A stretch of 64,000 nt of DNA, taken from Xanthobacteraceae bacterium. Its GTDB lineage: Bacteria; Pseudomonadota; Alphaproteobacteria; Rhizobiales; Xanthobacteraceae. Both the position numbers and the translations under genes were made by a program. Location: NCBI GenBank assembly GCA_028290465.1, contig JAQGJU010000023.1, positions 1 through 64,000 of the forward strand, written 5' to 3'. The stretch's first letter is position 1. Each line of letters starts with the position of its first letter. The notes under the pieces are model-generated. The model was not told where the DNA came from. It saw only the letters and a list, made by a program, of their open reading frames with translations, and did not search any database. Shown here one piece after another: positions 1-8,951 of this stretch.

Positions 1-31
1 TAGGATGGGTTGAGCGCAGCGAAACCCATCC
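1..31. repeat. Half copy of dispersed palindromic repeat (family C)
   Basis: This stretch matches the right half of the 4293-4378 element: a GGATGGGT core, then GAGCGCAGCGAAACCCATC. It lies inside the 3' end of the GH17 reading frame. The window edge hides whether the rest of the element follows. Small intergenic repeats of this kind are common in Bradyrhizobium-like genomes. Confidence 0.7.
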
Positions 32-1658
32 TGATACGTCCACGGCCCAGCGTCACGCCCAGCCCGAATAGCCCCAGACTGAGCCATAGCGCCTGCCAAT
101 TCGCCAGGGACTCATTGAGCGCGAGATAGCCGGCCGCCAGGACCAGCATCGCGGCGAATATCGTTTCGGCGATCCCGGTCGATTCAGACGTGCGGCTTTG
201 CCACGCCAGCACGGCGAACGGCACCACCGCGCAGGTCATCCCGACGGCGGGAAAATCGCGATAGCGCGGATCGAACACCAGACCCAGCGCGACGTCCGTC
301 GCCAGCAAAGTCAGAAGCAACAGCACGATGCCGCAGGTGGTTTCAAAAACGCCGCGCGGCCTTGGCGGCGTCCCGCCCAGCAGCTCCGCGAATGTCGGAA
401 TCGTGCTGTTGCGCATGATCGCTGCCGTCGCACACAACGGCGACGCCAGCGCCAGCACCGCCATGGCGAGCGAAAGAACCCACGTACCGGCGTTGAAGCT
501 TTCGACCGGAATCCGCTCCAGTGCCAACCCGATGGTCATGCCGGCGACCGCCGCGATGATCGCCACGCCGACCCATCGGCCGAATGACGTTTTCAGAGCG
601 AGGCGCTTGTCGCGTGTGGCGAATGCCACAGCGAAGATCACGAGCGCCATCGCAACGCCGCCGGCGGCTTGCCGGCGCCACTGCGGATAATTCGACACCG
701 CGCCGTCCCACGCAAATTTCGGCTCGCGCGTCTGCGCGTCGAACAGGCCCCAATGGCCGCCGACGGTGCCTTCCCAGCCGCGCTTCCAGGGCTGGTCGAA
801 GGCTTCGATGACGTTGACACCAAAACCTTCGCGCTTGGCCAGCGCCATCACGTCGCGAATGACGCGGGCCTGATTGGCCGGCGAGGCTTCGGCCACGGAG
901 CGCATGCGGCCCTGGCTCGGCCAGCCGACTTCGCCGATGACGATTTCCTTGCCGGGAAATCGCGCCGCGACCAGACGGCGCTTTTCATCGACATGGACCG
1001 CCGCCTGTTCGGCCGCGACCGGGACGTCCTCCCAATAGGGCAGCACGTGGATGGTGATGAAGTCGACGGCGTCGGCGAGTTCGGGATAGCGCAGCCAGGA
1101 TTCCCACACGTCCGCGTAGGTGACGCGCATCGGCACCGCCGCCTTGACGCGCTTGATCATCGCGACCAGGGCTTCGGCGCCCTGATCGGCGCGCAGCAAC
1201 ACCTCGTTGCCGACGGCGATCGACTCGATGCTGTCGGGATAACGCGTGGCCAAGGCAATCGCGGCCGCGATCTGCTTTTCGTTGTCGCTTGCGTTGCGGC
1301 CGATCCAGAAGCCTTGCCGGACCTTGATGCCGTATTTGCCGGCAAGCGCCGGCACGTGCTGCGCGCCCTGGTCGATCTGATAGGTCCGCACGCAGCGGGT
1401 GAAGCCGGCGAGATGTTGCAGATCCTCGTCGATGCGGCTGGCCGGAATATCGATGCCCGGCGTCACCGGGCTTTCGACGCCGCGAAACGGCGCATAGGAC
1501 ACGCAGGACGGCTTGTCCGACACCGAGCCGAGCACGGTGTGAGGCCCGATCGGCGCGCCCATCCAGTTCCAGAAACTCAGGATCGCGACGACCACAGCGG
1601 CCAACAGGCCAAGCGGGATCAGGGGCCGTATCGGTCGAAATTCGCCGGGCTCGGTCAT
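1..1658 (-). CDS. GH17-family beta-glucan synthase-like membrane protein (3' end cut by window)
   Basis: At least 552 codons are open from ATG 1658 to the left edge with no stop. Residues about 12-30 form an N-terminal membrane anchor. A TIM-barrel-like GH17 domain follows (about 45-310), with GNEV (likely acid/base Glu), GEVGWPSQG (likely nucleophile Glu) and EAFDQPWK. The C-terminal part holds many hydrophobic helices. This two-part layout matches rhizobial proteins annotated as beta-(1-6) glucan synthase (NdvC-like), which make or remodel periplasmic cyclic beta-glucans. The family is clear; transferase versus hydrolase activity is inferred. The final visible codons run into a repeat element, so the C-terminus may be repeat-encoded. 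The small membrane gene upstream on the same strand may be co-transcribed. Confidence 0.85.
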   Translation of the reverse strand, partial: MTEPGEFRPIRPLIPLGLLAAVVVAILSFWNWMGAPIGPHTVLGSVSDKPSCVSYAPFRGVESPVTPGIDIPASRIDEDLQHLAGFTRCVRTYQIDQGAQHVPALAGKYGIKVRQGFWIGRNASDNEKQIAAAIALATRYPDSIESIAVGNEVLLRADQGAEALVAMIKRVKAAVPMRVTYADVWESWLRYPELADAVDFITIHVLPYWEDVPVAAEQAAVHVDEKRRLVAARFPGKEIVIGEVGWPSQGRMRSVAEASPANQARVIRDVMALAKREGFGVNVIEAFDQPWKRGWEGTVGGHWGLFDAQTREPKFAWDGAVSNYPQWRRQAAGGVAMALVIFAVAFATRDKRLALKTSFGRWVGVAIIAAVAGMTIGLALERIPVESFNAGTWVLSLAMAVLALASPLCATAAIMRNSTIPTFAELLGGTPPRPRGVFETTCGIVLLLLTLLATDVALGLVFDPRYRDFPAVGMTCAVVPFAVLAWQSRTSESTGIAETIFAAMLVLAAGYLALNESLANWQALWLSLGLFGLGVTLGRGRIRMGFAALNPS

Positions 1659-1716
1659 TGTCGGGATGGCCTTACGCAGAACTAAAAAAAGCAAAGCCGC
1701 TGGCTTCGCTCCGATC

Positions 1717-1938
1717 CTACGCTCCAGCCACCCGCGCACGCCAGCGCCATACCGCGACACCGGCCCAGATCGCCTCGACGACGCCGAACGGCCACGCGCC
1801 CTGCAAGAAGCCGTAGATCGAGCCGAGCGCGCAGGCGCCCGCGAACGCCAGCACGAACCACGGGCTGCGGTTTTTCAGCGCATAAAACGCCAGCATGGCG
1901 GTGACGGCCACAAGACCGAAGGCCGTCAGGGTGTCCAT
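1717..1938 (-). CDS. Small hypothetical membrane protein
   Basis: A 73-residue protein starting at ATG 1938; the frame also opens at TTG 1944. It is mostly hydrophobic, with three probable helices (about residues 5-18, 24-45 and 48-63) and a short basic tail RWRARVAGA. It lies 58 bp upstream of the GH17 gene on the same strand, so the two probably form a transcription unit and it may assist glucan synthesis or export. No catalytic motif is visible and I do not recognise a named family. Confidence 0.6.
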   Translation of the reverse strand: MDTLTAFGLVAVTAMLAFYALKNRSPWFVLAFAGACALGSIYGFLQGAWPFGVVEAIWAGVAVWRWRARVAGA

Positions 1939-1990
1939 CGCCAATGGATATACCGGCTACGATGCAGAGCGGCCAGACGCCAATTCAACG

Positions 1991-2854
1991 TTACCGTCGC
2001 GCCGCGGTCAGCAGCAGCTCGTTCGGCCCTTCCCACCCTGTTGCGGTGTTGAAGCGGCCCAGCTCCACTTCAATTTCGGCCCAGGCGGCTTCGTGCTGGC
2101 CCGGCGCCAAATGCTGCACGATCTGCATGATCGGACCGGCCGAGGTTTTGAGGAACGTGACATAATCCTTCACGCTCGGCAGCCGGAATGGCGCCGCGAG
2201 TTTGGTGGTCGCTATCTCGCGAAAGCCGGCCTGCTGGAACAACGCGTCGATCACGCCGGGCTTGCCGAGGCTGAACAGTCCGCCGGGCTGAAACGGATCG
2301 CGCGGCGGCAGACCGGCGTGCGCAAGCGCGGTCGCCATCGCGATCGCCACGCACGGATTGGCCGACGGCGCGCCGAACACCATGGTGCAGATGCCGCCGC
2401 CGGGCTTTAACGCCCGCGCCATTTCGCGCAGGCCCTGCAACGGATCGCCGAACAGCATCAGGCCGAGCCGGCACACCGCCGCGTCGAATTGCGCAGCTTC
2501 GACCTCAAGGCGCTGTCCGTCCGACGCCCGCGTCTCGACATGGCGGTGTCCGGCTTGCGCGCAGCGTTGCGCCGCGAATTGCAAGATCTCCGGCGACAGG
2601 TCGGTCGCCAGCACATGGCCGTGCGGCCCGACCCGCTCGGCGATGTCGAGCGTCTGATCACCGGCGCCGGCCGCGACGTCGAGCACATGCGCGCCGGGCC
2701 TCACGCCCGCCATGCCGAGCATCGCCTGCGTCGCCTCATGCAGCCATGGCCGGATGATCGCGCCGGAATCGCTCCAGCCCTTGGCCATCTGGTTCCATTG
2801 CGCGCGCATTGCGGCCGTGGCGGCCGCATTGTCGAAAGCCGCTTCGGCCGTCAT
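1991..2854 (-). CDS. Class I SAM-dependent methyltransferase
   Basis: A 287-residue protein with the Rossmann SAM-binding motif VLDVAAGAGDQTLDIA near residues 59-74. The acidic loop at the end of strand 2 (ATDLSPEILQ) and the post-motif LKPGG (about residue 150) follow. The layout resembles UbiE/ubiquinone-type and small-molecule C-methyltransferases, but the substrate cannot be read from sequence. GAGGAG lies eight bases before ATG 2854, which fixes the start. It is the second gene of a leftward pair with the cupin gene, whose stop lies 21 bp upstream. The two may share the LysR-controlled divergent promoter, which is inference. Confidence 0.88.
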   Translation of the reverse strand: MTAEAAFDNAAATAAMRAQWNQMAKGWSDSGAIIRPWLHEATQAMLGMAGVRPGAHVLDVAAGAGDQTLDIAERVGPHGHVLATDLSPEILQFAAQRCAQAGHRHVETRASDGQRLEVEAAQFDAAVCRLGLMLFGDPLQGLREMARALKPGGGICTMVFGAPSANPCVAIAMATALAHAGLPPRDPFQPGGLFSLGKPGVIDALFQQAGFREIATTKLAAPFRLPSVKDYVTFLKTSAGPIMQIVQHLAPGQHEAAWAEIEVELGRFNTATGWEGPNELLLTAARR

Positions 2855-2875
2855 GGTATCATCTCCTCATCGTAC

Positions 2876-3277
2876 TTAATGGTGCAGCGGATCGAGGAAC
2901 GGCGTGTCGGCCGTGCTGACATAGAAAATCACCACCTTGGTCAGTTCCGTGGCGCTGGGATTGTGGCCGGTCATCGCCACGTTCGGCGGCTCGACCATCG
3001 CCTCGCCGGCCTTCACCGTGATGGGCGGGCGGTCCTTCAGATCGAGCGTGAAAGTGCCTTCGACCACATAGACCGTCACCGGAAAGCGGTGGGTATGGTA
3101 GACGGTCTTGTCGCCCGGCTGGAACGTGGCGGTCAGCACCCGCACTGTCTGCTTGTCGTCCTTCGGCAGTCCCTCGACGATCTGTTGCAGGACCATGTTG
3201 GGCTTGGCGAGGCCCGGCTGCTGCGCCAGCGCGGGACCGCCGAGAATCGAGGCCGTCAGCACGAGTGCGAAACGCAT
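2876..3277 (-). CDS. Exported cupin-domain protein
   Basis: A 133-residue protein starting at ATG 3277 after AGGGAG; upstream in-frame starts at 3295 and 3298 are less likely because they would spoil the signal peptide. Residues 1-19 (ending GPALAQ) form a Sec signal peptide, so it is periplasmic. The rest is one small beta-barrel of cupin type with a TYHTHRFPVTVYVVEG core, where the histidines and Glu can bind a metal. Other recognisable pieces are KAGEAMVEPPN and GHNPSATE. The substrate is unknown. It diverges from the LysR gene at 3396, a classic arrangement of regulator and target, so regulation by that LysR protein is likely but not shown. Confidence 0.85.
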   Translation of the reverse strand: MRFALVLTASILGGPALAQQPGLAKPNMVLQQIVEGLPKDDKQTVRVLTATFQPGDKTVYHTHRFPVTVYVVEGTFTLDLKDRPPITVKAGEAMVEPPNVAMTGHNPSATELTKVVIFYVSTADTPFLDPLHH

Positions 3278-3395
3278 CTGATGTTCTCCCTGCATCACGC
3301 TCCGTGGGTCGAAGCCCGAAAACCCTAGGCGCCCCCCACGCGACGCGGGAGCCGCAACATTGCGAGACGGGGCCGCAGAAGTGCATAATCATCCG

Positions 3396-4286
3396 ATGTT
3401 CGATTGGAATGACCTGAAGTACTTCCTGGCGCTCGCGCGCCATCACAGCACCATCGCGGCCGGCAAGGCGCTGGGCCTCAGCCAGTCGACCGTGCACCGG
3501 AGGCTTAGCGAGCTCGAGCGTCGCATCGGGCACCAACTCGTGACGCGCCAGACCACCGGCTATCGGCTGACCGAGTTCGGCGAACAATTGCTGCCCTATG
3601 CCGAGCGCGTCGAAGCCGCGATCGCCGATGTCGAACGCAGGGTAGCCGACACCGAACACGATCTCTCGGGCGTAATCCGCGTGACCTGCCCGGAGCCGAT
3701 CGTGTTCCGAATGACGCAGTCCGGTCTGATCGAGCGCTTCCACAGCCTGTATCCGAAGCTGCGGGTCGCGTTCGTGACTAGCGACCGCTATCTCGATCTG
3801 TCCAAGGGCGAAGTCGATGTCGCCTTCCGGTCCGGCGACACCGACGACGAACTGGTCGGCCGCAAGATCGCGGACTCGATATGGGCGGTCTATGCCAGCC
3901 GCGATTATATCGAGCGTCATGGCAAGCCGGAGCGCGTCGAAGACATGTCCGCGCATCCGCTGGTCGGCTTCGACGAAACGCTGAGCAAACATCGCACCGC
4001 CACATGGCTGCGCGATGTCGCCCCCGACGCCCGGATGGCGGCCCGCAACAACAGCGTGCTCGGCCTCGTCTACGCGGTGAAGTCCGGCGTCGGCATCGGC
4101 CCGCTGCCGACCGCGCTCGGCGATGCCGAGCCCGATCTGGTGCGCGTGCTTGGACCGATTCCGGAACTGTCGCGCAGCTGGCGGCTGCTGACGCATCCCG
4201 ACTTGCGGCGGACCCCACGCATCGCGGCGTTCTTCGATTTCATCATCGGCGAGCGTGACGCGCTGAAGTCGATTCTCACGGGCTAA
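3396..4286 (+). CDS. LysR-family transcriptional regulator
   Basis: A 296-residue protein from ATG 3396. The frame can open earlier at TTG 3360, but MFDWNDLKYF is the conserved family start. The winged helix-turn-helix lies at about residues 5-62, with the recognition region LGLSQSTVHRRLSELERRIG. A LysR substrate-binding domain follows (about 90-290). It resembles the subgroup whose members control a divergent neighbour, here the cupin/methyltransferase pair 118 bp away. The inducer is unknown. A palindromic repeat lies immediately downstream of the stop. Confidence 0.92.
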   Translation: MFDWNDLKYFLALARHHSTIAAGKALGLSQSTVHRRLSELERRIGHQLVTRQTTGYRLTEFGEQLLPYAERVEAAIADVERRVADTEHDLSGVIRVTCPEPIVFRMTQSGLIERFHSLYPKLRVAFVTSDRYLDLSKGEVDVAFRSGDTDDELVGRKIADSIWAVYASRDYIERHGKPERVEDMSAHPLVGFDETLSKHRTATWLRDVAPDARMAARNNSVLGLVYAVKSGVGIGPLPTALGDAEPDLVRVLGPIPELSRSWRLLTHPDLRRTPRIAAFFDFIIGERDALKSILTG

Positions 4287-4292
4287 CCAAGC

Positions 4293-4378
4293 GATGGCTT
4301 TCGCTGCGCTCAACCCATCCTACGGACAACAATTGGTGCGTATCTTGTAGGATGGGTAGAGCGAAGCGAAACCCATCA
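4293..4378. repeat. Inverted-repeat element (family C)
   Basis: Two arms face each other: GATGGcTTTCGCTGCGCTC followed by ACCCATCCTAC, then about 26 bases, then GTAGGATGGGT followed by GAGCGAAGCGAAACCCATC. The whole could fold into one long hairpin between the convergent LysR and TonB-receptor genes and might act as a transcription end for both. The same arm sequence occurs at 1-31. Confidence 0.8.
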
Positions 4379-4391
4379 TCTATCCCGACCA

Positions 4392-6551
4392 TCAAAATTT
4401 CACGTTCGCGAACAGCTTCACGCCACGGCCGGGCTGCAGCACCTCGTCCTTGCGGAACGAGACGCTGTTGCGCACGTCGTCGTCCAGCAAATTGTCGCCG
4501 ACGAGGCCGATGGTGATTTCCTGCGGACCGAACGGCGTCACGGCCTGCTTATACGTATAGCTCAGTTCGGCCTTCAGGAGATTGTAGCCGTCGGTCGGCG
4601 TCTCGTTCGCGGCGAGATTGTTCTGCGCGAACGCATGCAGCAGGCCGACGCGGGCGAACCATGCGTCGCTACGCCACCACACGCCGCCGCCGAGCCGCTG
4701 CGGCGGCATGCGCGGCACCGCGCTGCCGTCAGCGAAGCGCGCGCGCACGATGTCATACTGCCCGTCGACGCCGAACATGCCGGACGCGACCGGCGCCACG
4801 TCGAACTGCGCGGCCAGTTCGCCGCCGGTAAAATGCGCATCGCGTTGGCTGTATATCACCTGCGTCAATGCGTTCTCGCCCGGCTCGCCGCAGGTCGCGA
4901 ATTCGTCGCCGCAGCCTACGCCGGTGACCCGCTTGAAAATGAAGCCAGCATAGCGCGTGTGATAGACATTGGCCTCGAAGCGCAGGCGTCCAACGCGGCG
5001 GCGCAAGCCGGCCTCAAACGTGGTCGCGGCTTCCTTGTTCAACGCCGCATCGCCGATCTCGAAGGTGCCGGACGCATCATGCGGACCCTTGGCGTAGAGT
5101 TCGATCGCTTTCGGGGCACGCTCGACATATTGCCCGGTCAGGCTGGCGGTGAGGCCGAACGGCAGATCCTGCAGCACGCCGAGGCTGGCGCTGGTTGGCG
5201 TGAAGCGGCGCGAGTTGGTGAATAGATCGGGCTCCATCGCGCCGAGCCCGAGCAGATCGCCCGGGAATGTCGCCGCGGTGCCGGCGACGCTGACCGTCTC
5301 GATGCGGCCGGCGGCCTGCAAACGCAACGTATCGGTGACCGACAATTCGTTGAACAGATAGGCGGCCGCACTGCGCGTGCGGCTCGGCGCCAGCAGCGAG
5401 CCGGCATCGCCCTCGGTACCGAGGCGCTGGTTGCCGAACTGCGCCCCGACCGCGCTGGTGAGTTGACCGAACCGCGTGTCGAACGGCATCGACTGCATTT
5501 CGACGCGCGCCTCTTGCTCCTGGTTCTTGAAGGTCGCCCGCACGCCGTCGGTGCCGTCGCCGCCGAGGCCAAGTTCGTTGTGCTTGTAATCGGAGGCGCC
5601 GAGCCAGAACCGGATCGCCTCGATGGCGGCCGAGGACGGACGAACCTCGCCCTTGCTCAACAGCTTGGTCTGTTCGAGATCGATGCGGGTGTTGCCGGCC
5701 GCCGATTCGGTGCCCGGGATATGATAGAGGCTGGTCTGGTGCGTCAGCGCGAGGCCGACAAAGCCGCCGTTGAACACGTAGGACCCGCCGACCGCCTGGC
5801 CTTCGGTGCGCAGCGCGCTGTTGAGTTGTGTGCCGTTCGGCGTGCGGTAGTCCTCGGCGGCGCGCGAGAACGCGTCCATATGCATCGCGACATTGCCGTG
5901 GCCGGCATCCAGCAGCACAGCGGCTTCGCGGCCCTTGTCGACCGAAGTGACCGCGGCCTTGGTCTCGACCCGCACGCCCGGCACGACGGTGTCGGGAATC
6001 CGGTTGTTGGTGACGTTGACGACGCCGCCGATCGCCTGCGAGCCGTAACGCAAGGTCGCCGGCCCGCGCACCACCTCGATCTGCGTCGCGGCCAAAGGAT
6101 CGATCGGCACCGCGTGGTCCTCGCCCAAATCCGACACGTCCATGCTGGCGATGCCGCCTTCCTGGATGCGGACGCGGAAATTATCGAGGCCGCGAATGAT
6201 CGGCCGACTGGCGCCGGGCGCGAAGGTCGAACCGGTGATGCCGGGCTTGGAGAACAGCACGTCGCCCAAGGTGGCGCCGGTGCTGCGGGCGAGTTCGGCG
6301 GCGTTGACCACCGTGACCGGCACATAGGTCTCGTGCACCGGCAGGCCGGTGAGATCGGCTTCGCCTGGGACCATGTCGAGGCGCCGCACGATCGGGCTGG
6401 TCACCGAGATTTCCGGCAGCCGTTCCTGCGCATAGGCCGTGTTGGCCGTCCACGGCATCGCCGAGGCCATCAGCAGGGGCAGAACCGCAGCCGGAACCGG
6501 GGCGACAGTCAGGGTGACAGCTAGGAAGGCAGGCAGGCGGCGAACGGCCAT
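4392..6551 (-). CDS. TonB-dependent outer-membrane receptor, ZnuD-like (probable zinc uptake)
   Basis: A 719-residue protein. The start is placed at ATG 6551 because GAGGAG lies 8 bases upstream and gives a clean signal peptide (MAVRRLPAFL to TAYAQ). The frame also opens at 6566 and 6608, but the latter would put the Zur-like box inside the coding region. A plug domain (about 60-190) carries GATLGDVLFSKPGITGSTF, IEVVRGPATLRYGSQAIGG and NV. A 22-strand-type barrel ends in LFANVKF with a terminal Phe, as outer-membrane proteins need. The end NLLDDDVRNSVSFRKDEVL is typical of the ZnuD branch of receptors. With the Zur-like box at the promoter, zinc is the best substrate guess; another metal chelate is possible. 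Confidence 0.88.
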   Translation of the reverse strand: MAVRRLPAFLAVTLTVAPVPAAVLPLLMASAMPWTANTAYAQERLPEISVTSPIVRRLDMVPGEADLTGLPVHETYVPVTVVNAAELARSTGATLGDVLFSKPGITGSTFAPGASRPIIRGLDNFRVRIQEGGIASMDVSDLGEDHAVPIDPLAATQIEVVRGPATLRYGSQAIGGVVNVTNNRIPDTVVPGVRVETKAAVTSVDKGREAAVLLDAGHGNVAMHMDAFSRAAEDYRTPNGTQLNSALRTEGQAVGGSYVFNGGFVGLALTHQTSLYHIPGTESAAGNTRIDLEQTKLLSKGEVRPSSAAIEAIRFWLGASDYKHNELGLGGDGTDGVRATFKNQEQEARVEMQSMPFDTRFGQLTSAVGAQFGNQRLGTEGDAGSLLAPSRTRSAAAYLFNELSVTDTLRLQAAGRIETVSVAGTAATFPGDLLGLGAMEPDLFTNSRRFTPTSASLGVLQDLPFGLTASLTGQYVERAPKAIELYAKGPHDASGTFEIGDAALNKEAATTFEAGLRRRVGRLRFEANVYHTRYAGFIFKRVTGVGCGDEFATCGEPGENALTQVIYSQRDAHFTGGELAAQFDVAPVASGMFGVDGQYDIVRARFADGSAVPRMPPQRLGGGVWWRSDAWFARVGLLHAFAQNNLAANETPTDGYNLLKAELSYTYKQAVTPFGPQEITIGLVGDNLLDDDVRNSVSFRKDEVLQPGRGVKLFANVKF

Positions 6552-6570
6552 CGAAAGACTCCTCATCAAC

Positions 6571-6590
6571 GTAAATGTTATAACATTACA
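6571..6590. promoter_or_regulatory. Probable Zur (zinc-uptake regulator) operator
   Basis: A perfect 14-bp palindrome AATGTTATAACATT (6574-6587) sits in the partly symmetric GTAAATGTTATAACATTACA. It is AT-rich against a GC-rich background and resembles alphaproteobacterial Zur boxes of the GTAATGT-AT-AACATTAC type. It lies 20-39 bp upstream of the receptor start and about 145 bp before hisZ. Repression of the receptor under zinc sufficiency is expected; binding is inferred. Confidence 0.72.
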
Positions 6591-6732
6591 TTTATGAGGC
6601 GACGTCAATCCGAACTGCTGTCAAAAGCTCTCAAACCCGCAACCCGTTAAGCGCAAAGGCCGTTTGGCGTCGAAACCTTTACCCAGCCGTGCTACAGGGC
6701 GGCCCAAGTTACCGCGACCCAACGGACCGACC

Positions 6733-7884
6733 ATGAGCCCAGCGCCGACCAAATCGAGTTCACCGCCCGACATGCGGGCGGACACGCTCGTCGGTACCTA
6801 TGAGCGCTCCGGCTATGTCCGCGCGACGCCGGCGATTTTGCAGCCGGCCGAACCGTTCCTCGACCTGTCGGGTGAAGACATCCGCCGCCGCATGTACCTG
6901 ACCACCGACGCCGAAGGCCGCGAGATGTGCCTGCGGCCGGACTTCACCATCGCGGTGTCGCGCGACTATCTGGCGTCGAAGTCGGCCGGCGCCGCCGCGC
7001 AGTTCTGCTATCTCGGACCTATTTTTCGCCAGCATGCCGACGGCGCCGGCGAAGTGCCGCAGGCCGGCATCGAATCGTTCGGGCGGCGCGACATCGCGGC
7101 CGCCGACGCCGAAATGCTGTCGCTCGGGCTGGAGGCAACGATGCTGTACGGCATCGACGAACCGGATATCCGGATGGGCGATGTCGGGCTGTTCGCCGCG
7201 CTGATCGCGGCGCTCGACCTGGCTCCGGCCTGGAAGCGGCGGCTGCTGAAGGACTTCAATCGCGCCGGCCGACTGGAGCGCGACCTCGATCTCCTGGCGG
7301 TCGCCAACGGCCATGCGCGCAGCGACCATCAGGGCGTGCTGGCAGCCTTCGCCGGCTCCGACCCCCAGGCGGCGCGGGCGCTGGTCACTGACCTTTTGTC
7401 GATCGCCGGCATCAACGCGGTCGGCGGCCGCTCGGTCAACGAAATCGCCGAGCGGTTTCTCGAACAGGCGGCCCTCGGAGCTTCATCCGTGCTGCCCGGT
7501 GAAACGCGCGGCATCATCGAACGCTTTCTGGCGATCGCGGGCGATCCCGATGAGGCGGCCGAACAGTTCCGACTGCTGGCTCGCGACGCCGATCTCGAAC
7601 TGGATGCCGTGCTCGATCTGTTCGAGAGCCGCAACGGCTTCATCGAGGCGCGCGGCATCGACGTGGCGCGCATCCGCTTCGCGGCGTCGTTCGGCATCGG
7701 CCTCGATTATTACACCGGCTTCGAATTCCGCCTGCACGATCCGGACGGCCGCATCGATCGGCCGCTGGTCGCTGGCGGGCGTTACGATCAGTTGCTGACC
7801 CGGCTCGGCGCCAAAGAGCCGATCCCGGCGGTCGGGCTCGGGGCCTGGATTGACCGGTTGACCGCCTGCGGGAGCCCGGCATGA
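6733..7884 (+). CDS. hisZ: ATP phosphoribosyltransferase regulatory subunit HisZ
   Basis: A 383-residue class II aminoacyl-tRNA-synthetase-like paralogue that activates short or partnered HisG in the first step of histidine biosynthesis. Visible HisRS-like pieces include [36 protein letters not shown], the long helical insert, [12 protein letters not shown] and [10 protein letters not shown] near the end. ATG 6733 is chosen over the upstream ATG 6664; residues before it look non-coding. The stop overlaps the hisG start by four bases (ATGA), so the two proteins are translationally coupled, fitting a hetero-octameric enzyme. Confidence 0.93.
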   Translation: MSPAPTKSSSPPDMRADTLVGTYERSGYVRATPAILQPAEPFLDLSGEDIRRRMYLTTDAEGREMCLRPDFTIAVSRDYLASKSAGAAAQFCYLGPIFRQHADGAGEVPQAGIESFGRRDIAAADAEMLSLGLEATMLYGIDEPDIRMGDVGLFAALIAALDLAPAWKRRLLKDFNRAGRLERDLDLLAVANGHARSDHQGVLAAFAGSDPQAARALVTDLLSIAGINAVGGRSVNEIAERFLEQAALGASSVLPGETRGIIERFLAIAGDPDEAAEQFRLLARDADLELDAVLDLFESRNGFIEARGIDVARIRFAASFGIGLDYYTGFEFRLHDPDGRIDRPLVAGGRYDQLLTRLGAKEPIPAVGLGAWIDRLTACGSPA

Positions 7885-8858
7885 GCGCGCCGCTGATCAT
7901 CGCCGTTCCGTCCAAGGGCCGGCTGCAGGAAAACACCGACCAGTTTCTCACCCGCGCCGGCCTGACGCTGGTGAAGCCGCGCGGCGCCCGGGATTATCGC
8001 GGCACGCTGGCCGAGGTGCCGGGCGTCGAGATCGCTTATCTGTCGGCCTCGGAGATCACCGAAGGTCTGGCGACCGGTGCGCTTCATCTCGGCGTCACCG
8101 GCGAAGATCTGGTGCGCGAGCGCATCGCCGATGTCGACGCCCGCGTCGTGCTGCTCGGCGCGCTCGGCTTTGGCAGCGCCAATGTGGTAGTGGCGGTGCC
8201 GCAGGCCTGGATCGATGTCCGCACCATGGCCGACCTCGACGATGTCGCGACCGCGTTCCGCCTCAAGCACGACCGCAAGATGCGGGTCGCGACCAAATAC
8301 GTGAACCTGACGCGCGGCTTCTTCGCGCAGCAGGGCATCGTCGACTACCGCATCGTCGAGAGCGCCGGCGCCACCGAAGCGGCACCGGCCGCCGGCACCG
8401 CCGAACTCATTGTCGATATCACCACCACCGGCACGACGCTCGTGGCCAATGGCCTGAAGGTGGTCGACGACGGCGTGATGCTGCGCTCGCAGGCCAATCT
8501 GGTCGCGTCGCGCGGCGCCACCTGGACGGCCGCCCAGCGCGAGACCACCCGCAGCATTCTCGACCGGATCGCCGCGCAGGATCGCGCCCACGCGTTCCGC
8601 GAAGTGCGCACGCGCTTTGCGGCCTGTACCGAAGACCTGATGACGTCGGCCAAAGCGCAATTCGGCGTCATGACGCCGTTCGGCGGCCCGACCTCGTCCG
8701 GCATGCTGACGCTGCACTGCCCGCCCGGGCAGGTCTATGCCCTCGCCTGCTTCCTGCGCGAGCATGGCGCCGACAGCGTCGTGGTGGCGGACATCGATTA
8801 TGTGTTCACGCGGGACAATCCGCTTTACGCCAAGCTGGCAGCGGCGCTCGATCGCTGA
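7881..8858 (+). CDS. hisG: ATP phosphoribosyltransferase catalytic subunit HisG
   Basis: A 325-residue protein that condenses ATP and PRPP to phosphoribosyl-ATP. It opens with [14 protein letters not shown], and shows [13 protein letters not shown] and, near residues 176-192, [18 protein letters not shown], the PRPP-binding loop of the family. After about residue 225 there is a further domain ending in a compact segment (residues 270-325: [19 protein letters not shown] onward). Short HisG proteins that need HisZ are usually about 210-230 residues, so this one is long yet still paired with hisZ, as in some Hyphomicrobiales. It overlaps hisZ by four bases. Confidence 0.95.
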   Translation: MSAPLIIAVPSKGRLQENTDQFLTRAGLTLVKPRGARDYRGTLAEVPGVEIAYLSASEITEGLATGALHLGVTGEDLVRERIADVDARVVLLGALGFGSANVVVAVPQAWIDVRTMADLDDVATAFRLKHDRKMRVATKYVNLTRGFFAQQGIVDYRIVESAGATEAAPAAGTAELIVDITTTGTTLVANGLKVVDDGVMLRSQANLVASRGATWTAAQRETTRSILDRIAAQDRAHAFREVRTRFAACTEDLMTSAKAQFGVMTPFGGPTSSGMLTLHCPPGQVYALACFLREHGADSVVVADIDYVFTRDNPLYAKLAAALDR

Positions 8859-8951
8859 CGCCGTCGGAAATGTCGGACCAGACGGGCGACAACGCCAAAC
8901 GGTTGCACTATATGTCCGGCCAGCACGCCGGACGCAGCCGAGGTGACGCCG

